A DNA stretch of 64,000 nt. Origin: Neoscytalidium dimidiatum. Taxonomy: Eukaryota > Ascomycota > Dothideomycetes > Botryosphaeriales > Botryosphaeriaceae. The stretch is from positions 806,001-870,000 of the forward strand of contig CM074696.1 of NCBI GenBank assembly GCA_037367355.1. The letters run 5' to 3'. This document shows positions 43,696 through 55,500 of this stretch, in pieces (position 1 is the first letter of the stretch; each line of letters starts with the position of its first letter). A program made the translations under genes and the position numbers. The notes below the pieces were generated by a model. That model was not told where the DNA came from and ran no database searches. It saw nothing but the letters and a program-made list of their open reading frames with translations.

Positions 43696-45540
43696 TCAAA
43701 AAGCCCAGTCCCCACACTCCAACAAGCTCGAGCTCGCGACGAAGCTGAACCCGCCAAACACATCCGCCTCGGCATGGCTCGCAGCATTCTCGCCATCCAA
43801 ACCCCCACCGAAGACCACGCTCTTGCGCATCGACACGACCGGGCTGACCGACAGATCCGTAAATTCCTTGGCAAAGTTCTCCGCCAGCTCGGGGTCCGTA
43901 ATGAGCGGCTGGATGGGCGGCTCGAGCTCGCGCTTGGCTAGCTTCTGCCAGTCGATTTTGCGGAAGAAGCGGTGGGCCTTGATGGTCTGGAGATCCTTGG
44001 GCATGTTGGCGCCGAGGCGCTTGTTGGGCTCCTTGCGCAGGAGACGAGTGAGCAGGTCCTTCGCGTCCGGGGAGAGGAAGTACGGGAGCTGTAGCTTCTG
44101 CTTAACGATCTTCTCCTGGACCTTGGCGTTATTGTTGGCGGTGAAGGGCGGAGAACCGGTCAAGAGGTCGAAGCCCAGCGCACCGAGAGACCACCAGTCG
44201 ACGGGGAAGCCGTACTCCCGGCCCTGGATGACTTCGGGCGCCATGTACTCGGCGGTCCCGAGCATCGAGTTGCACGTATCGTTCTCGTCCACGGCAACCT
44301 TGGAAAGACCGAAGTCGGTGAGCAGGAGGTGGCCTTCAGAGTCCAGAAGGCAGTTCTCCGGCTTGAGGTCACGGTAGACTACGCCAATGTTGCGGTGAAG
44401 ATGCCCCAGAGCCAGGACCATCTCGGCCATATAAAAGGCAGCTACTTCCTCAGTGAACATGCGCTCCATGGCAAGGTGATGGAACAGCTCTCCGCCCTGA
44501 GCGTACTCCAGGATCAAATAGAGCTTCTCATGATCCTGGAAGGCGTAGTAAAGCTTGACCACGAAGGGGTGACGGTTGACACTTTCGAGAATGACACGCT
44601 CGGTCTTGGTCTGCTCAACAAGCTTCTTGTGAACAGTCAAAGAGGCCTTACGCAGCTGCTTCTGCGCGAAGAGGCGCCCAGTAGCCTTGTGCTTAACAAG
44701 CAGGACAGTACCATAGGAGCCCTTGCCGAGACAACGCAAAGGCTCAAAGTCATCGGCAGTCATTTTACGGGTGAGGGAAGCCAAGTGGGAGTCGGGAGCT
44801 TCGTCGCCGAATCCATTCTCCCGAACATCAACGCTCGCAAAATCCTCATCGAGGTCGACCTGGTACGTGTCCATCTCTGTCTTGTCGCTGTTGCTGGACA
44901 GGTCCGAAATGACGCTGACATTGCTCGACGCGGCAATCATAGAGGTAATTGGATTCGGGATGGGCGAGCCAAGGTTGAGCTTCTCGAGCTGGGCCTTCAT
45001 GGAACTGATCCCACCGTTCGAGGAAGTTGGACGGAGCGCAGGGCTGCTGGTGACACTGGGCAGCTCGCGCGACCTAACGGGGCCTAGCATGGGCGTATTG
45101 GCAGCCGAAATATCGGTCTCCTCGCACTCAGAAGTGACGGGCGTCTGGAAGCCGCGGATGGTCTGCATGGCAGGGGCGGCCGGGGTGGGCTTGTTCGCGC
45201 GCTTCTTTTTCTTCTTCTTGGCGGCATTGCTCTTGGCCTTTTCGAAGTTGAGCTTCTCCCCGAGAGCCTGCGCATGTGTTGTAGAGCTCACGCCGGGCTG
45301 GCGGTGAGGTGACTGCGACATGACCTTGATGGGCGGGGAGCGGGTAATATTGCGCGCGAGGCGGAGGCCCGGGTCAGCGTCAGCAGCATCCCTGTGCTCA
45401 GCGACGGTAACCGCGGGAGTGTCGCGGTTCATGACTTCGATGATGGCGGCGGGCGCGATGTCGTGGGTCGGGCTGAGTGGGCCATGCGCAGCCGCGTTCT
45501 GCGGCAGGTGCTGGTCGTGCTCGTCAAAGGCGAAGACCAT
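43696..45540 (-). CDS. AGC-family kinase, S6K/Psk1-like
   Basis: Single exon, 614 aa, ATG at 45540. The kinase domain is about residues 265-520: [18 protein letters not shown] glycine loop, AQKQLRK with the ATP-binding Lys, VYRDLKPEN catalytic loop, TDFGLSK, EYMAPE and [12 protein letters not shown]. The C-terminal tail has an AGC domain and a hydrophobic motif FGGFSF (about 595-600), the Ser site that TORC1 phosphorylates in S6K and Psk1 kinases. The activation loop reads [14 protein letters not shown], with Ser at the PDK1 target position and Leu where Cys is usual. The 260-residue N-terminus is disordered, with a Lys run ([10 protein letters not shown]) and Ser/Thr-Pro sites, and has no C2 domain, which argues against Sch9 and for a Psk1/S6K type. 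It probably acts downstream of TOR (gene at 14360) in growth and ribosome control; that is inferred from family. Confidence 0.85.
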   Translation of the reverse strand: MVFAFDEHDQHLPQNAAAHGPLSPTHDIAPAAIIEVMNRDTPAVTVAEHRDAADADPGLRLARNITRSPPIKVMSQSPHRQPGVSSTTHAQALGEKLNFEKAKSNAAKKKKKKRANKPTPAAPAMQTIRGFQTPVTSECEETDISAANTPMLGPVRSRELPSVTSSPALRPTSSNGGISSMKAQLEKLNLGSPIPNPITSMIAASSNVSVISDLSSNSDKTEMDTYQVDLDEDFASVDVRENGFGDEAPDSHLASLTRKMTADDFEPLRCLGKGSYGTVLLVKHKATGRLFAQKQLRKASLTVHKKLVEQTKTERVILESVNRHPFVVKLYYAFQDHEKLYLILEYAQGGELFHHLAMERMFTEEVAAFYMAEMVLALGHLHRNIGVVYRDLKPENCLLDSEGHLLLTDFGLSKVAVDENDTCNSMLGTAEYMAPEVIQGREYGFPVDWWSLGALGFDLLTGSPPFTANNNAKVQEKIVKQKLQLPYFLSPDAKDLLTRLLRKEPNKRLGANMPKDLQTIKAHRFFRKIDWQKLAKRELEPPIQPLITDPELAENFAKEFTDLSVSPVVSMRKSVVFGGGLDGENAASHAEADVFGGFSFVASSSLLECGDWAF

Positions 45541-45719
45541 TTTCGCGGTGGTGTGAGGGATTGCTGATCGGTTTGTACAAGAGGGTGGGAAGTGTCAAGC
45601 AGCCATCCACCTGGGGCGGCTCTGGGTACGCTACGCGAGCTCAGGTGTCAGCTGCGAAACCCAAATGTGTTCAGTCGGGCGCACCCTTCCGTCACCTCTC
45701 AGCGTTTACCGTCCGCCCT

Positions 45720-46031
45720 TCAAGGCGGACTTAGCGCCAGTAGCCAAAGCAGCGAGGCGAAGCTGGCCTCGGTCTTGGAGAGTCCCAAAGCAGCAGCGGT
45801 GGCGGCAGGGGCGGCGCAGAGGAGGGTCGCGGTGTTGCGCGAGACGAAGAAGGCGGCGGAGTTGTCGCAGGATGATCCCATAGAGCACGAGACTGAGGCT
45901 GGGGAGAGCGGTGCTGGAGTTGCTGGAGCGTTGCCGGGCCCGAATCCGGAGGTGTTGGGTGAAGGCGGTGGGTTGGGTCGCGGGTGAGAGAAGGACGGTC
46001 GCGAAAAGTCGAGGTCGCGAATAAGTTTCAT
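45720..46031 (-). CDS. Small hydrophobic protein candidate
   Basis: Uninterrupted frame of 103 aa from ATG 46031 (MKLIRDLDFSRPSFSHPRP). The N-terminal half is Pro-rich and polar. The C-terminal half has two hydrophobic stretches (TATLLCAAPAATAAALGL and FASLLWLLAL) separated by SKTEAS, like a short two-pass membrane protein. The layout loosely recalls small ER-membrane subunits, but I cannot name a family. It lies upstream of the AGC kinase on the same strand. A GC-rich chance frame is possible, because another frame overlaps it. Confidence 0.3.
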   Translation of the reverse strand: MKLIRDLDFSRPSFSHPRPNPPPSPNTSGFGPGNAPATPAPLSPASVSCSMGSSCDNSAAFFVSRNTATLLCAAPAATAAALGLSKTEASFASLLWLLALSPP

Positions 46032-47189
46032 TGTAGGCCTTGGACGGGCGTGGGCAAGGATCGGCTGGCGGCTTCCCGCGGCTCGGGAGCCAAGCCGCCA
46101 GGCTGCCAGCCCTCCAAAGAGCCTCCTCGCCCCGGATTCCACCGTCTACCACCTCGCTCTTCGCGCCCGCTTTAAGGAATCATCGCGGTCCGTCGCCTTC
46201 GACCTTCGACGATGACGTATTTCCGCCGCGACGGGCCGCGTGCTGTAGGGCTGCCGGCCCCAACCCCACGTTTCCGATCTTCCGTCCAGTTACACCGACC
46301 AGCATTCCGCCATCACGTGCGGATCTGCTCGTTGTTCATGCTGGCTCCTGTTCCTTGCCTCTTCGGGACAACCCCGGTCGCCTGTCCGCATTCTGGAGGT
46401 GCCCCTTTTGCTGGCTGTAATTGCTGCCCATGAGGTCTGATGGACCCTACTTATACCTTGGATCCGAGAATATCGCCATCGCCCACCGCTACATCTCACC
46501 GGTCATCTGATGCCGAAAGAACGCGATAAGGTCCGCGCCCAATCAGAGCCCCTGCAAATCGCTGTGTAAGGGACAACCCCCTTCGTCGATTCGCCTCTCT
46601 ACAGAGACAAGTTGCCCTGCCCATTCTGCGCAGTCTGTGGATATGCCACGAAAGAACTCTCGTCTGTTACCCTTGGTCTGGCTGTTCCTCGACTGTGAAG
46701 TGTTCCCCAGTACGTATGTTATTCATCATGACGTTTTCGGTCCGTGTGACATCATGGATGAAGATGCCTGGCGAAGCTTGATTCTATCAACTCATACGAA
46801 TGGTGTGCATACACGACTCCACACTGGAAAGCAAGATACGGCTACTCTGCACTTGAACACGCTTCAGGCTTGAGGAGACTGCAAGCAACAAGCAACAAGG
46901 ACGGAGACATCGAGCATTATGACTGTGATTTTTCCTTTTTCTTTCTTTTTCGTGGAAACGGGACTGAAAATTTCGTTCAATGACACCCCGAACAACGGCT
47001 TGCGAGGCCGGTTTCAAAACGTTAGAGAGCAACAAAATCATATGACCAGCAGAAGAAGCAGTCATCCGGCCACAAACGTCATAGAAGGTCGGTGATATTT
47101 ACGTCCGGACGACTACTTCAACTACGTGTGAACCTTTATGTAAAAAGACACTGTCATTGTAAGCCGCCTCGTACTGTACTGTCAAGCGA

Positions 47190-47610
47190 ATGGCGATGTT
47201 TCTTGCCGCTCAGTGTACTCTTGCTCGTTCATTTTGTCGAATCTCAGAAGAGGCTGACTGGTCTACTTGTAACGACGAGGTAACCTATATGATCATTCCA
47301 ACTCCCACAAGTATTTCCCCCGAAACCTCCATTACGATCTCAATGACCAGCTGCGAGGCTCATGATTGTTTCGGGTACAATGACCCCACGATTACCAACA
47401 CCGCCACATCTCCTGCGCTTTAAGCTCCCCTAGGAAATGTATAAGAATTAAGGGTTTGCTGTAACGGGTTCAAGCACAATTCCGCCCATCATCACGCTTC
47501 ATGATCGCCCAAAGTACACGGGGTATCCAAGGTACTACGAATACTTTGCAGAATGGACCCTTGTGAATGGACAGGATTGTGATCATTCTTGGAATGATTA
47601 GGGTACACTC
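47190..47610 (+). pseudogene. Possible remnant of a secreted-protein gene
   Basis: Two short coding-like stretches in different frames are seen. One (about 47190-47423) is Thr/Ser/Cys-rich (MTSCEAHDCFGYNDPTI); the other (about 47454-47610) reads GFAVTGSSTIPPIITLHDRP and YYEYFAEWTLVNGQDCDHSW. Stops separate them and I cannot join them with good splice signals. Composition suggests a decayed extracellular protein; no family is recognised. This is a weak call. Confidence 0.22.
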
Positions 47611-49465
47611 CCTACGAATCTCGCGCATTAGTGGGATGCCAGAAATCCCAAAGACTATATCCCATCAGTTTCTCGGTGACCCTCTTGAGATCCAGGTAAC
47701 CGACGCTTAGAATTCTGGGAAAGGCTGTCGCATGGTTGAATGGCACGGGATAAATGCTGCATGTAATAGGTCGGTGTTGGAAGACGCCTTGCATCACAGA
47801 TGCTATGATGAGTTTTGGTTCGGGCAAGCGCCTGGACGGGGGTTGGACCATCAGAGATGGCCATGTGAAGATTCAGTGCCATTATATGCAAGGAAAGGAG
47901 CGTTTAACGCAGTAACCATAGCCGGCAAATTTGTGAGCTAGCTCAAAAGCTTTTGAAACAGCTCATAAGATAGGGCATCTCTATGGAAGCGAAGAGCGTC
48001 CAGTGTGAATCTCTTGGTGCCGGCCTCGGATATAGTGGTTGATAGGTGACAAAAGACAAGGCGCTCTTCCGTGATCGCAATTTCTAACTTAGACTGGCCT
48101 CCTCTCAACTCACTTTCAAGTCGAGGAGGAGCACGAGAAGAGATTAAACCTGGGACTGAAGAGAGATCGGAAAAGAAAAACCTAAAAATCTGATGCAGGC
48201 GAAGAGAAAGCCATTTTCGCGGCTGCTGGTAGAATGGAAGCTGAGGCGGATGTAGCTAAGTCTTGTATCATTGGTCTGGGAGGTGGCGGTAGTGCTGCTA
48301 AGCTAGGTTCAAAATTTGCGCAGGCTCTTCGCTAGATATGGCACTTGCTCGAGAACACATGATCAATTGTGAAGGGTAGGATACGTGTTGAGGTAGATGC
48401 TAAATTAGAGGTGAGATATGAAGCAACGAAGTTACCGGTCCTCATTTACGTCTTGGAACAGGGTTCATTAATGGTGTTGAGATAAGTATTACGTCAATTA
48501 CAAGAGCGGAATCGGACGTGAGTGTGAGGTAGGTGTTGCTGCTATAAGCAAGCATACGCTAATGCCTTTTCCCTCTGCCCCGCCGTATCCTCTCGCATTA
48601 GAAAATAGGTCCGCCCTGCCATAGACGCGGAACAACTACTGGAATTGATGCTGGTACGAGTGCAAAGCCACCGCTGGCGCAAGGATAGGTTTCAAGGGAA
48701 GGAGTACGGGCTTGATAAAAATGAGGGACCAAAATCCAAGCCGAGGTCTTCCCGGGACCTCAAACAAGCACCAGCTGCCCCTGCACCTGCATAATAAATC
48801 CTTATACTAAGACCCATGAACTGCTCCACTACAGCGTACAAGCACACAGCCACGATCTTAAAAGTCCATCCTTGCAATAGCACCTATTTTGCCGTGGCTT
48901 CTGACCGGTCGTCACAAGGATATGAGTCGGGAACGAGAGCCACGATCCTGTCATCAGCGTCCGCGTTCGTATAGGCATGCGTGGCGCACGCCTCAAACGC
49001 CGAGACACGCGCCCCTTTAATCTACCCCTCCAGGACAGGTGACATCAGAGCCAGACAACTCAGCATCTCTTCCGTGCTACTATTCTTAGCGATTCAGTAG
49101 CAGCAATCGAGCGGTCGGTCAATGCAGAACACTAGATCTCACGAGCAAGAGGCAGAGGAACTCGTTCGGGACAGAGAGATCTCTAAATTTCCAAGTTCTC
49201 ACTATATCCAGTAAATTACCCAGTGCTACTACGCAGCCAATAAGCTACACTTCGCACGAGAAGACATTCAAAGGTCTTTCTCAGTATTCCTTCCAAATCG
49301 CTTTCCTTTTCCTTTGATGACTAAAAGACAGATGATATGACAAGCTATAGACAGTGAAAATGTAGAATGGAGATATAGGAAAAATGTGTGCCAGTTGAGA
49401 CGTTTGGTATTCCAGATACACATTACACATTCAGAAAATGCAGATGGAAAAAAAAAACGACTCGC

Positions 49466-52400
49466 TTAAAGCATGAAAATGGCAGCAAGGACACCAGCAC
49501 CGACCATGGAGCCGGCGTTCTTGAGGCTGGAAGCCGCACCGGTGAAGGCCGGAGGAGTCGAGACTGGGGTGCCGTAGGGGGTGCCAACCGGGGTGGTAGC
49601 CGGGATGACGACCGAAGAGAGAGTGCCGTAGCCGCCCTCGACGCCGGCAGTTGGGGTAGCGACAGCGGCGGAAGTGAGGGTGGCGGAGGCGGAGGCAGGA
49701 GTGCCCTGGGCAAGGCCGGTCTGGACGACAGGCACGCCAGAAACCGTGACGGTGTTGGTGGTGAAAGCGACCTGGGGAACGGTGACAGCGGTCGACAGGA
49801 CGCTGGTGGTCGAGCTGGACGGGATAGTGGCGCCAACGCTCTCGCCAGTGGAGTAGGTGCACGGGACAGTGACGGTCTGGACGATCGAGATGGTCGTAAC
49901 CGGGGTGCTGCCCTGGGCCGAAGGAGCGGAGGTGACGCCCTCGACACCGCTGGAGGCGACGGGGACCTGCGAAGAGCCGTAGGCTGGGGCCGAAGGGGCG
50001 GGAGTGACACCGGCGGAGGCGGGGGCAGTAGGAGCGGGGGAAGAGACCTCGCCTTCAACGCCGCTGGAGACGGGAGCGGAAGGAGAGCCAGCAGGAGCCG
50101 AGGCGGTGCCAGCGGGGGCCGAGCCGGTCTCAGTGGCCGTGACCGGGCAGATAGTGGTGCCAACGGAAACAGTCTGGGTAACAACAACCTCGGAAGAGCT
50201 TCCCTCACCATTGACAGTGGTGCTAGTAGAAACAGCGGTGGAGTAGATGGTGGAGGTGGAGAACAGGGTCGTAGCAGCAGGAGTCGGGCTGCTGACCTCG
50301 CCCTCGACACCGCTGGAAACAGGAGCAGACGGGGTGCCAGCAGGAGCAGAGGCGGCCGGGCTAGACTCAGCAGGGCCGGTCTCGGTAGCAGTCACAGGGC
50401 AGATAGTAGTACCAACGGAAACGGTCTGAGTGACAACAACCTCGGAAGTGCTACCCTCGCCGTTGACAGTGGTGCTAGTAGAGACAGCCGTCGAGTAGAT
50501 GGTGGAGGTGGAGAACGAGGTCGTGGCAGCGGGGGTGGGGCTGCTGACCTCACCCTCAGCACCGCTGGAGACGGGAGCGGACGGGGTACCAGCAGGGGCA
50601 GAAGCAGTGCCAGCGGGAGAACCGGGAGTCTCGGTAGCGGTGACCGGGCAGACGGTGGTGGAGATGGCGACGACCGAAGTGACAACGGCGGGAGTACCGC
50701 TGGAAGCGGGGCAGTTGGTCACCTCAGGGGCGCAGGAGGTCACAGTGTACAGGCTCGTCGCGTAAACAGTGGAAGTCGAGTAGGAGATGATGGAACCAGC
50801 AGCAGGAGTGCTGACCTCGCCAGAGACCTCGCTAGACAAGGCCGGGGTAGGGGTAGAGACACCCGAGGTGGAAGGCACACCGAGGGTGACCGAAGTCGGC
50901 ACGTTGGTGATCAGACCGGGGTTCTCGGGGACGTAGGCAGCGCAGATACCGGTGAGGTAAGAAAGAGCCTCAGAGATCTCCGAAGACGTCGCGCCCCACG
51001 CGGTAACACAGTCGATGACCTTCTTGGTGAAATCGGCCTCCTTGCAGTAGCAGTCGGAATCCGTGTTCGAAGCACAGCCAACCTTGAAGATCCAAGAGTT
51101 CAAACACTTGGGAAGAACACCGGGGCAGTTGGCAGAAGGCGCGGCAGAGGTCGAGGAGGCGACAGAAGAAGAGACAACGGTAGAGCCACCGAAGGCAGGA
51201 GCGGAGCCCGAAGGGAAACCGCCGAAGCCTGGAGTGGAGACACCAGGGAACGAGCCAGCAGGGGTGGAGACCTCGCCGCTTACCTCCGAGGAGATGGGAG
51301 CGGAGGGAGAGGAGCCGTAAGGCGCGGAGCCGGTAGGCACGGGCACGGCACCAGTCTCGGTGACGGGGCAGATCGTGGTAGAGATGGCAACAACGGAGGT
51401 AACGACGGCGGGGGTGCCGCTGGTGGCAGGGCAGTTGGTCACAGTAGGAGCACAGCTGGTGATGGTGTAAACGCTGGTGGCGTAGACGGTCGAGGCGGTG
51501 TAGCCGGCAGGGATGGTGCCGTTCTGCGAGAAAGGGACCTCGATGCTGCTGCTGGCGCCGCCGCTGACCTCCGAAGAGACGGGTGCCGCAGGGGTGGTGA
51601 TGACGGGAACACCGGGAGTGCTGACCTCAGAGCCAGGGAAGCCAGGAGTGGCGACGCTCGTGGCGACGCTGGGCGAACCGCCAGACGGGAAAACGAAGGA
51701 AGGAGTGTAGACGGCAGGAGTGCTCGCAGCAGGAACACTGATGAGGGTCGACGACTCGAAGCCGGAGTAGGCGGTAGAAGCCTCGAAACCAGTGGAGAAA
51801 CCAGTGGAGAAACCAGTGGAGAAGGAGGCGGTGCTGGACTGACCGTTCTGGCCGCACTCCCATCCAATGGAGTGAATACCAAACTCGCAGTCCTCGTTGT
51901 CGCTGTCGTCAGGGAGCTTCCAGGTGACGGAAGTAGCACCACCGCACTGCTCGTTCTTGACGGTGGTTCCGGAAGAGCTGCAACGGGCAGTGTGCTTGCA
52001 AGTGCTTCCATCGGGCATGCCGTAGTGGAACTCGACATTGGTGTCGACGTTGGTGGAGACCTGGAACTCGCCGACGGAGAAACCCTTCTCCTTCTGGGAG
52101 CCGGTGCACTCGATCTTGGGGTTGGAAGAGACGTTCTTGGTGATAGAACCGGAAGCGCACTTAGAGCCGAAAGTGCGCTTGGTCAGGGGATCACGCTTGC
52201 CGAACGAGTTCTTGCAGGTCAGGCCGGAGACGTCAAAACCCGAGTAGGAGGTGCCGATCTGAGCACCGATGGCGATGCCAGCCCAGTCCCAGCCAGACTT
52301 CTGGGAGTCTGTGCACTCATTGTCGGTGTTGGAGGGAGTGGAGAAGCAATCGCCAGAGTTGCCCCAGATAGAGCCGCCAAAGCTGCCAGAGCCACCGAAC

Positions 52401-52534
52401 GAGCCAAAGGTCTGCGAGTGGTCAGAGAAGCGCTCTCACGGAGGGCGAGTTGCGGCGGGGGGGAGGGGGGAACTTACAGCCGCAGCCTGCTGGGCGGCAA
52501 GACCTCCGATGAGGAGCGAGGTAGCCGTCTTCAT
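49466..52534 (-). CDS. GPI-type wall protein with central CFEM domain
   Basis: Exon 1 is 52478-52534 and exon 2 is 49466-52411 (66-nt intron, GTAAGT donor), giving exactly 1000 aa. The signal peptide is MKTATSLLIGGLAAQQAAA. Residues about 20-190 are a Gly/Ser/Trp/Cys module (GSIWGNSGDCFSTPSNTDNE; KSGWDWAGIAIGAQIGTSY) I cannot name. Thr/Ser/Pro-rich linkers follow. A CFEM domain lies at about 446-513; it has seven cysteines, and Trp stands where the seventh of eight is expected. Then come tandem Ser/Thr-rich repeats of 84 residues and more linkers. The C-terminus ends in a hydrophobic GSMVGAGVLAAIFML tail preceded by small residues, a GPI-anchor signal. CFEM proteins work in haem or iron acquisition, wall structure or host interaction; this long, repetitive form is adhesin-like. 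Which role applies here is not shown by sequence. Confidence 0.85.
50020..50520. repeat. Tandem 252-bp (84-aa) coding repeats
   Basis: Near-identical blocks, for example 50137-50263 and 50389-50515, are offset by exactly 252 bp. They encode STSTIYSTAVSTSTTVNGEG and VVVTQTVSVGTTICPVTATE with Ser/Pro/Ala linkers. Diverged partial copies lie around 50640-50760 and 51350-51480. Confidence 0.88.
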
Positions 52535-55500
52535 TGTGACGGTGGACTTAAAATCAGACTAGAGCGTAAAGACGGTGGGTTGGCCGGAGTGGCAGAGTGA
52601 GAGTGGGAGTGAGAGTGAGAGAGGGTGCAATATAAAAAGAAAGTGCAGGCTAGCTCAAAACCAAAGAGAACGAATGACTCTGGCTTTGAGAGAAGCTTTT
52701 CAGTCAACAAGGAAAGGAAAGAACTGGAAAAGGCGACTGGGGAAGAAAACCGGGAGCTGGCGGCCGGGCAGGTGTAGATATAGGTTGTGGCGAGCACAGC
52801 AGCTCCGGGCCTGAAACATGGGCCAGCAGAGCAGTGGATTCGGAGAGCAAACATTGTGGATGCGTTTGGTCGGCAGCCGTTGGCCCTGGCGCTGGCCGGC
52901 TATGGGTGGATGAAACGATAGAGCGCTTCATGGGCAGCCCGTCCCAGCAGGCCATTCCCTGTCGGGCTGCGCTAATGCAGGTACAGCGCCGCGGGCAGGG
53001 CAAGCGCAGGCGGCATCTGCCAGGCCCGCTCACCCGCCGTGCGCTTTCGTTCTGGCCTTCTGGCCTTCTGGCCTTCTGGTCCACACCCCCCCCCCGGTCG
53101 ATGCGACCTTTTGGGTCATGCTGCAGCCTCAAGCCTCGCGTGCATGCCGCCGCCCAGCCACACGCAGCCCGCCAACGGTCTGTTTCAGGCGCGCGACTAC
53201 ACGGCCTCGTCCCGCCAATTGCGACGCGCACTGCCCTCGCTGACATCGCCGTTGGCCGTCAGCGTGCAGAAGTGCAGCCCGTCCCGTACAAGATGGTAGA
53301 CCTTATGCAGCCCGCAGGGGCGCGCCCTCGACACCGGCCCGTCGGCAACACGATGTCGGTGTGGGTGTGGCTTGTGGTGAGAGGCCTGCTGGCCGCTATG
53401 GCTTGCAGCCCGGTGTTTCGACGCGCTGACTGCACAGTCAACCGCGGTGACTCGGGCCAGGCGGGCGTGATGTGCTGGGGCGTGCTTGGAGCTGCGAAAA
53501 TCCATCGACCAGCCAGCTGCCTGCTGGACCAAGCTCCCTCTGACTGGCGAGCTCGAGCTGCCTGCTGCCGCCCTGGCCGTCGCGCCGCTGCTGTCGTGCA
53601 GGTCGACAGCTCTGGACACCTCGGCCAATCGCCCACCACCCACTTCCAGGCCTGCAGCGAGCCGCCATTGATTCCTATTTTCGTTCGGCAGGCGCAGCAG
53701 CAGCGACGTCGAATTCGAACGCTCGGCCAGGGGCGTGCCGTCATGCCGTCGGCCGCACCGGTCATGCTCGTCCGAGGCTAGGTTCCTGCCCGTGGCTAAG
53801 GCTCAAGCTTCATGCTAAGCCCATCCGGTGTTTTGCGCTATGCGAATGTTTCTCGCTCTCCCCGGATGCGGGACCTCGATTGGGCTCGAGGAGGTGGCAG
53901 TGTTCGCGTCGTCGCCGGGTGATCCGATGCAGGGGCAGCAGAGGCCAGCGGCGGCCAGCCCGCAGCAGACTGGTGCCCGCCTGCATGATGCCAAGCCGCG
54001 ACGGTCCTTAACCGGAGCTTCGCCGGCTGTCAATTGCCCGTTGCGGCGTCGCTGCCCCCGCGCTCGCACCACTACGCTCCCACATCCGTCTTATTCCCCG
54101 AGCCCACGTTTCGAACTCCTTCTGCCCTGTTTGATCGCCTCTCTACTGCACCCTCGCGCGAGCCTACGCAAAGTCGCCCTGAGAAAACCAGCAAGGCCCG
54201 CCAGCTCCCTCCTGCGGCCATGCTCCTCTCTCCAGGAACGTTATTCGGTGGAGAACTGCCTGTCCTTCTTCAATCATTCTCACCTTCTCTCGTCAGCAAG
54301 CGAGCCTCCATCCTCCAGACCCGGTCCCAATGTCCGCTCAATGCTCCCCTGATCCTATTTTGGACTCTCTCCATCCTCAGCACTGTTCAGCGCCTGCCAG
54401 ACTCTGTCGACCCGCGGCATTCGCCTCCCGCCACGCGAGCAGATCAGTCGAAAGTCGGAGAGCCTCAACAGATCCCGACATGGCCCGAGTCTTCTCCCCC
54501 CATCGATCCATCTCCCCAGAGCCCCCCCGCCAGCGTGACCTTGACCCTAATCCCCGCCCAATAGCGCTGTCACCTGATCCCCTGCACGTCCCCAGCGCCA
54601 CTAAACTTAGCAAGCCAGGCCATCGTGGAAATTGCTGCCCGTTAAAGCCGCGGCTTGCGTGTCCCCATTCGGCTCCCCGCCTTGACATCACTGTCTGCCG
54701 CACTGCCGAATGCGTCCTCTGCTCACCTGTCATGGCCATCCACTTGCAGCCGACCAGAATAGGAGCGCCAGGAACAATCCCGCTACGGAAACTCAAATCG
54801 AGAGATCGACATATGTTCGCATCCACAAGCGCAACCACAAGTGTCCAGCCCGCCCGATGATGACGCGGACAACCTACCGCCCTTCCCGCGGCCCCTTGCC
54901 GGGGGAGAAAGCTTCTAGAGATCTCGGCTGCAGGAAAAACGGAGGACCAGATAATCCGATGTGAAGTAATTCTCGACCTTCACAGGAGATATTCATCATT
55001 ATTCTTCACGGCTTTTATGCTCAAGAAAAGAAAAAGGAATTAGGTATCTGGCTGTCCCCCCGAATCCTACCATTGGTGCTCATGGCCAATTATTCACGGT
55101 AATATGTAATTCTTTTACAGTATTCGGACGGTCTTGCTTCCCATGGGCGTAAAACTTCACAACATTCCGATTCAGTGTCGTCTAGGGAGTAAGAATCTCA
55201 TGTATCTGAATCGCTCAACTTTCTACAGACCTTCTTCGTATGCGCTTAGATTCCCCACTCCGATACTGACCGCTACTCTGCACCCCACCGACCTGACGAC
55301 TTTGGTAGCCGAGATGTGTTCTTGTCCCAAATCAGCTGCCGTCCCGATACGCGAGGTGGGTACACCTAATGACGCCACTTTTCCGGGCTCAATATGGAGA
55401 ACTCCAGAAAAGGGTTGCAGTCAACAGACCAAGTGAGGCAAACAAGCCTTTTTCGCTACTGCATGTCACTATTGACGGTTGCGATTACTGCTTCGATGCA

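Larger units (their letters stand above)
45541..49465. other. 3.9 kb gene-poor region
   Basis: Apart from a small candidate frame (45720-46031) and a possible gene remnant near 47.2-47.6 kb, I find no gene. GC-rich frames at 45.7-46.4 kb overlap on both strands. The stretch from 48.0 to 49.4 kb has frequent stops in all six frames. Confidence 0.5.

Noticed and set aside
44329..45087. 252-codon plus-strand frame
   Set aside because: It is antisense to the AGC kinase and shows no motifs of its own.
49388..52600. 1070-codon open frame on the plus strand
   Set aside because: It is the antisense shadow of the CFEM wall protein. Repetitive GC-rich coding keeps the opposite frame open, and the Gly/Arg/Asp-rich product has no signal peptide or domain.
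52834..53781. 315-codon plus-strand frame
   Set aside because: It starts from GTG, is in a GC-rich region with overlapping frames on both strands, and has no recognisable motif or splice pattern.
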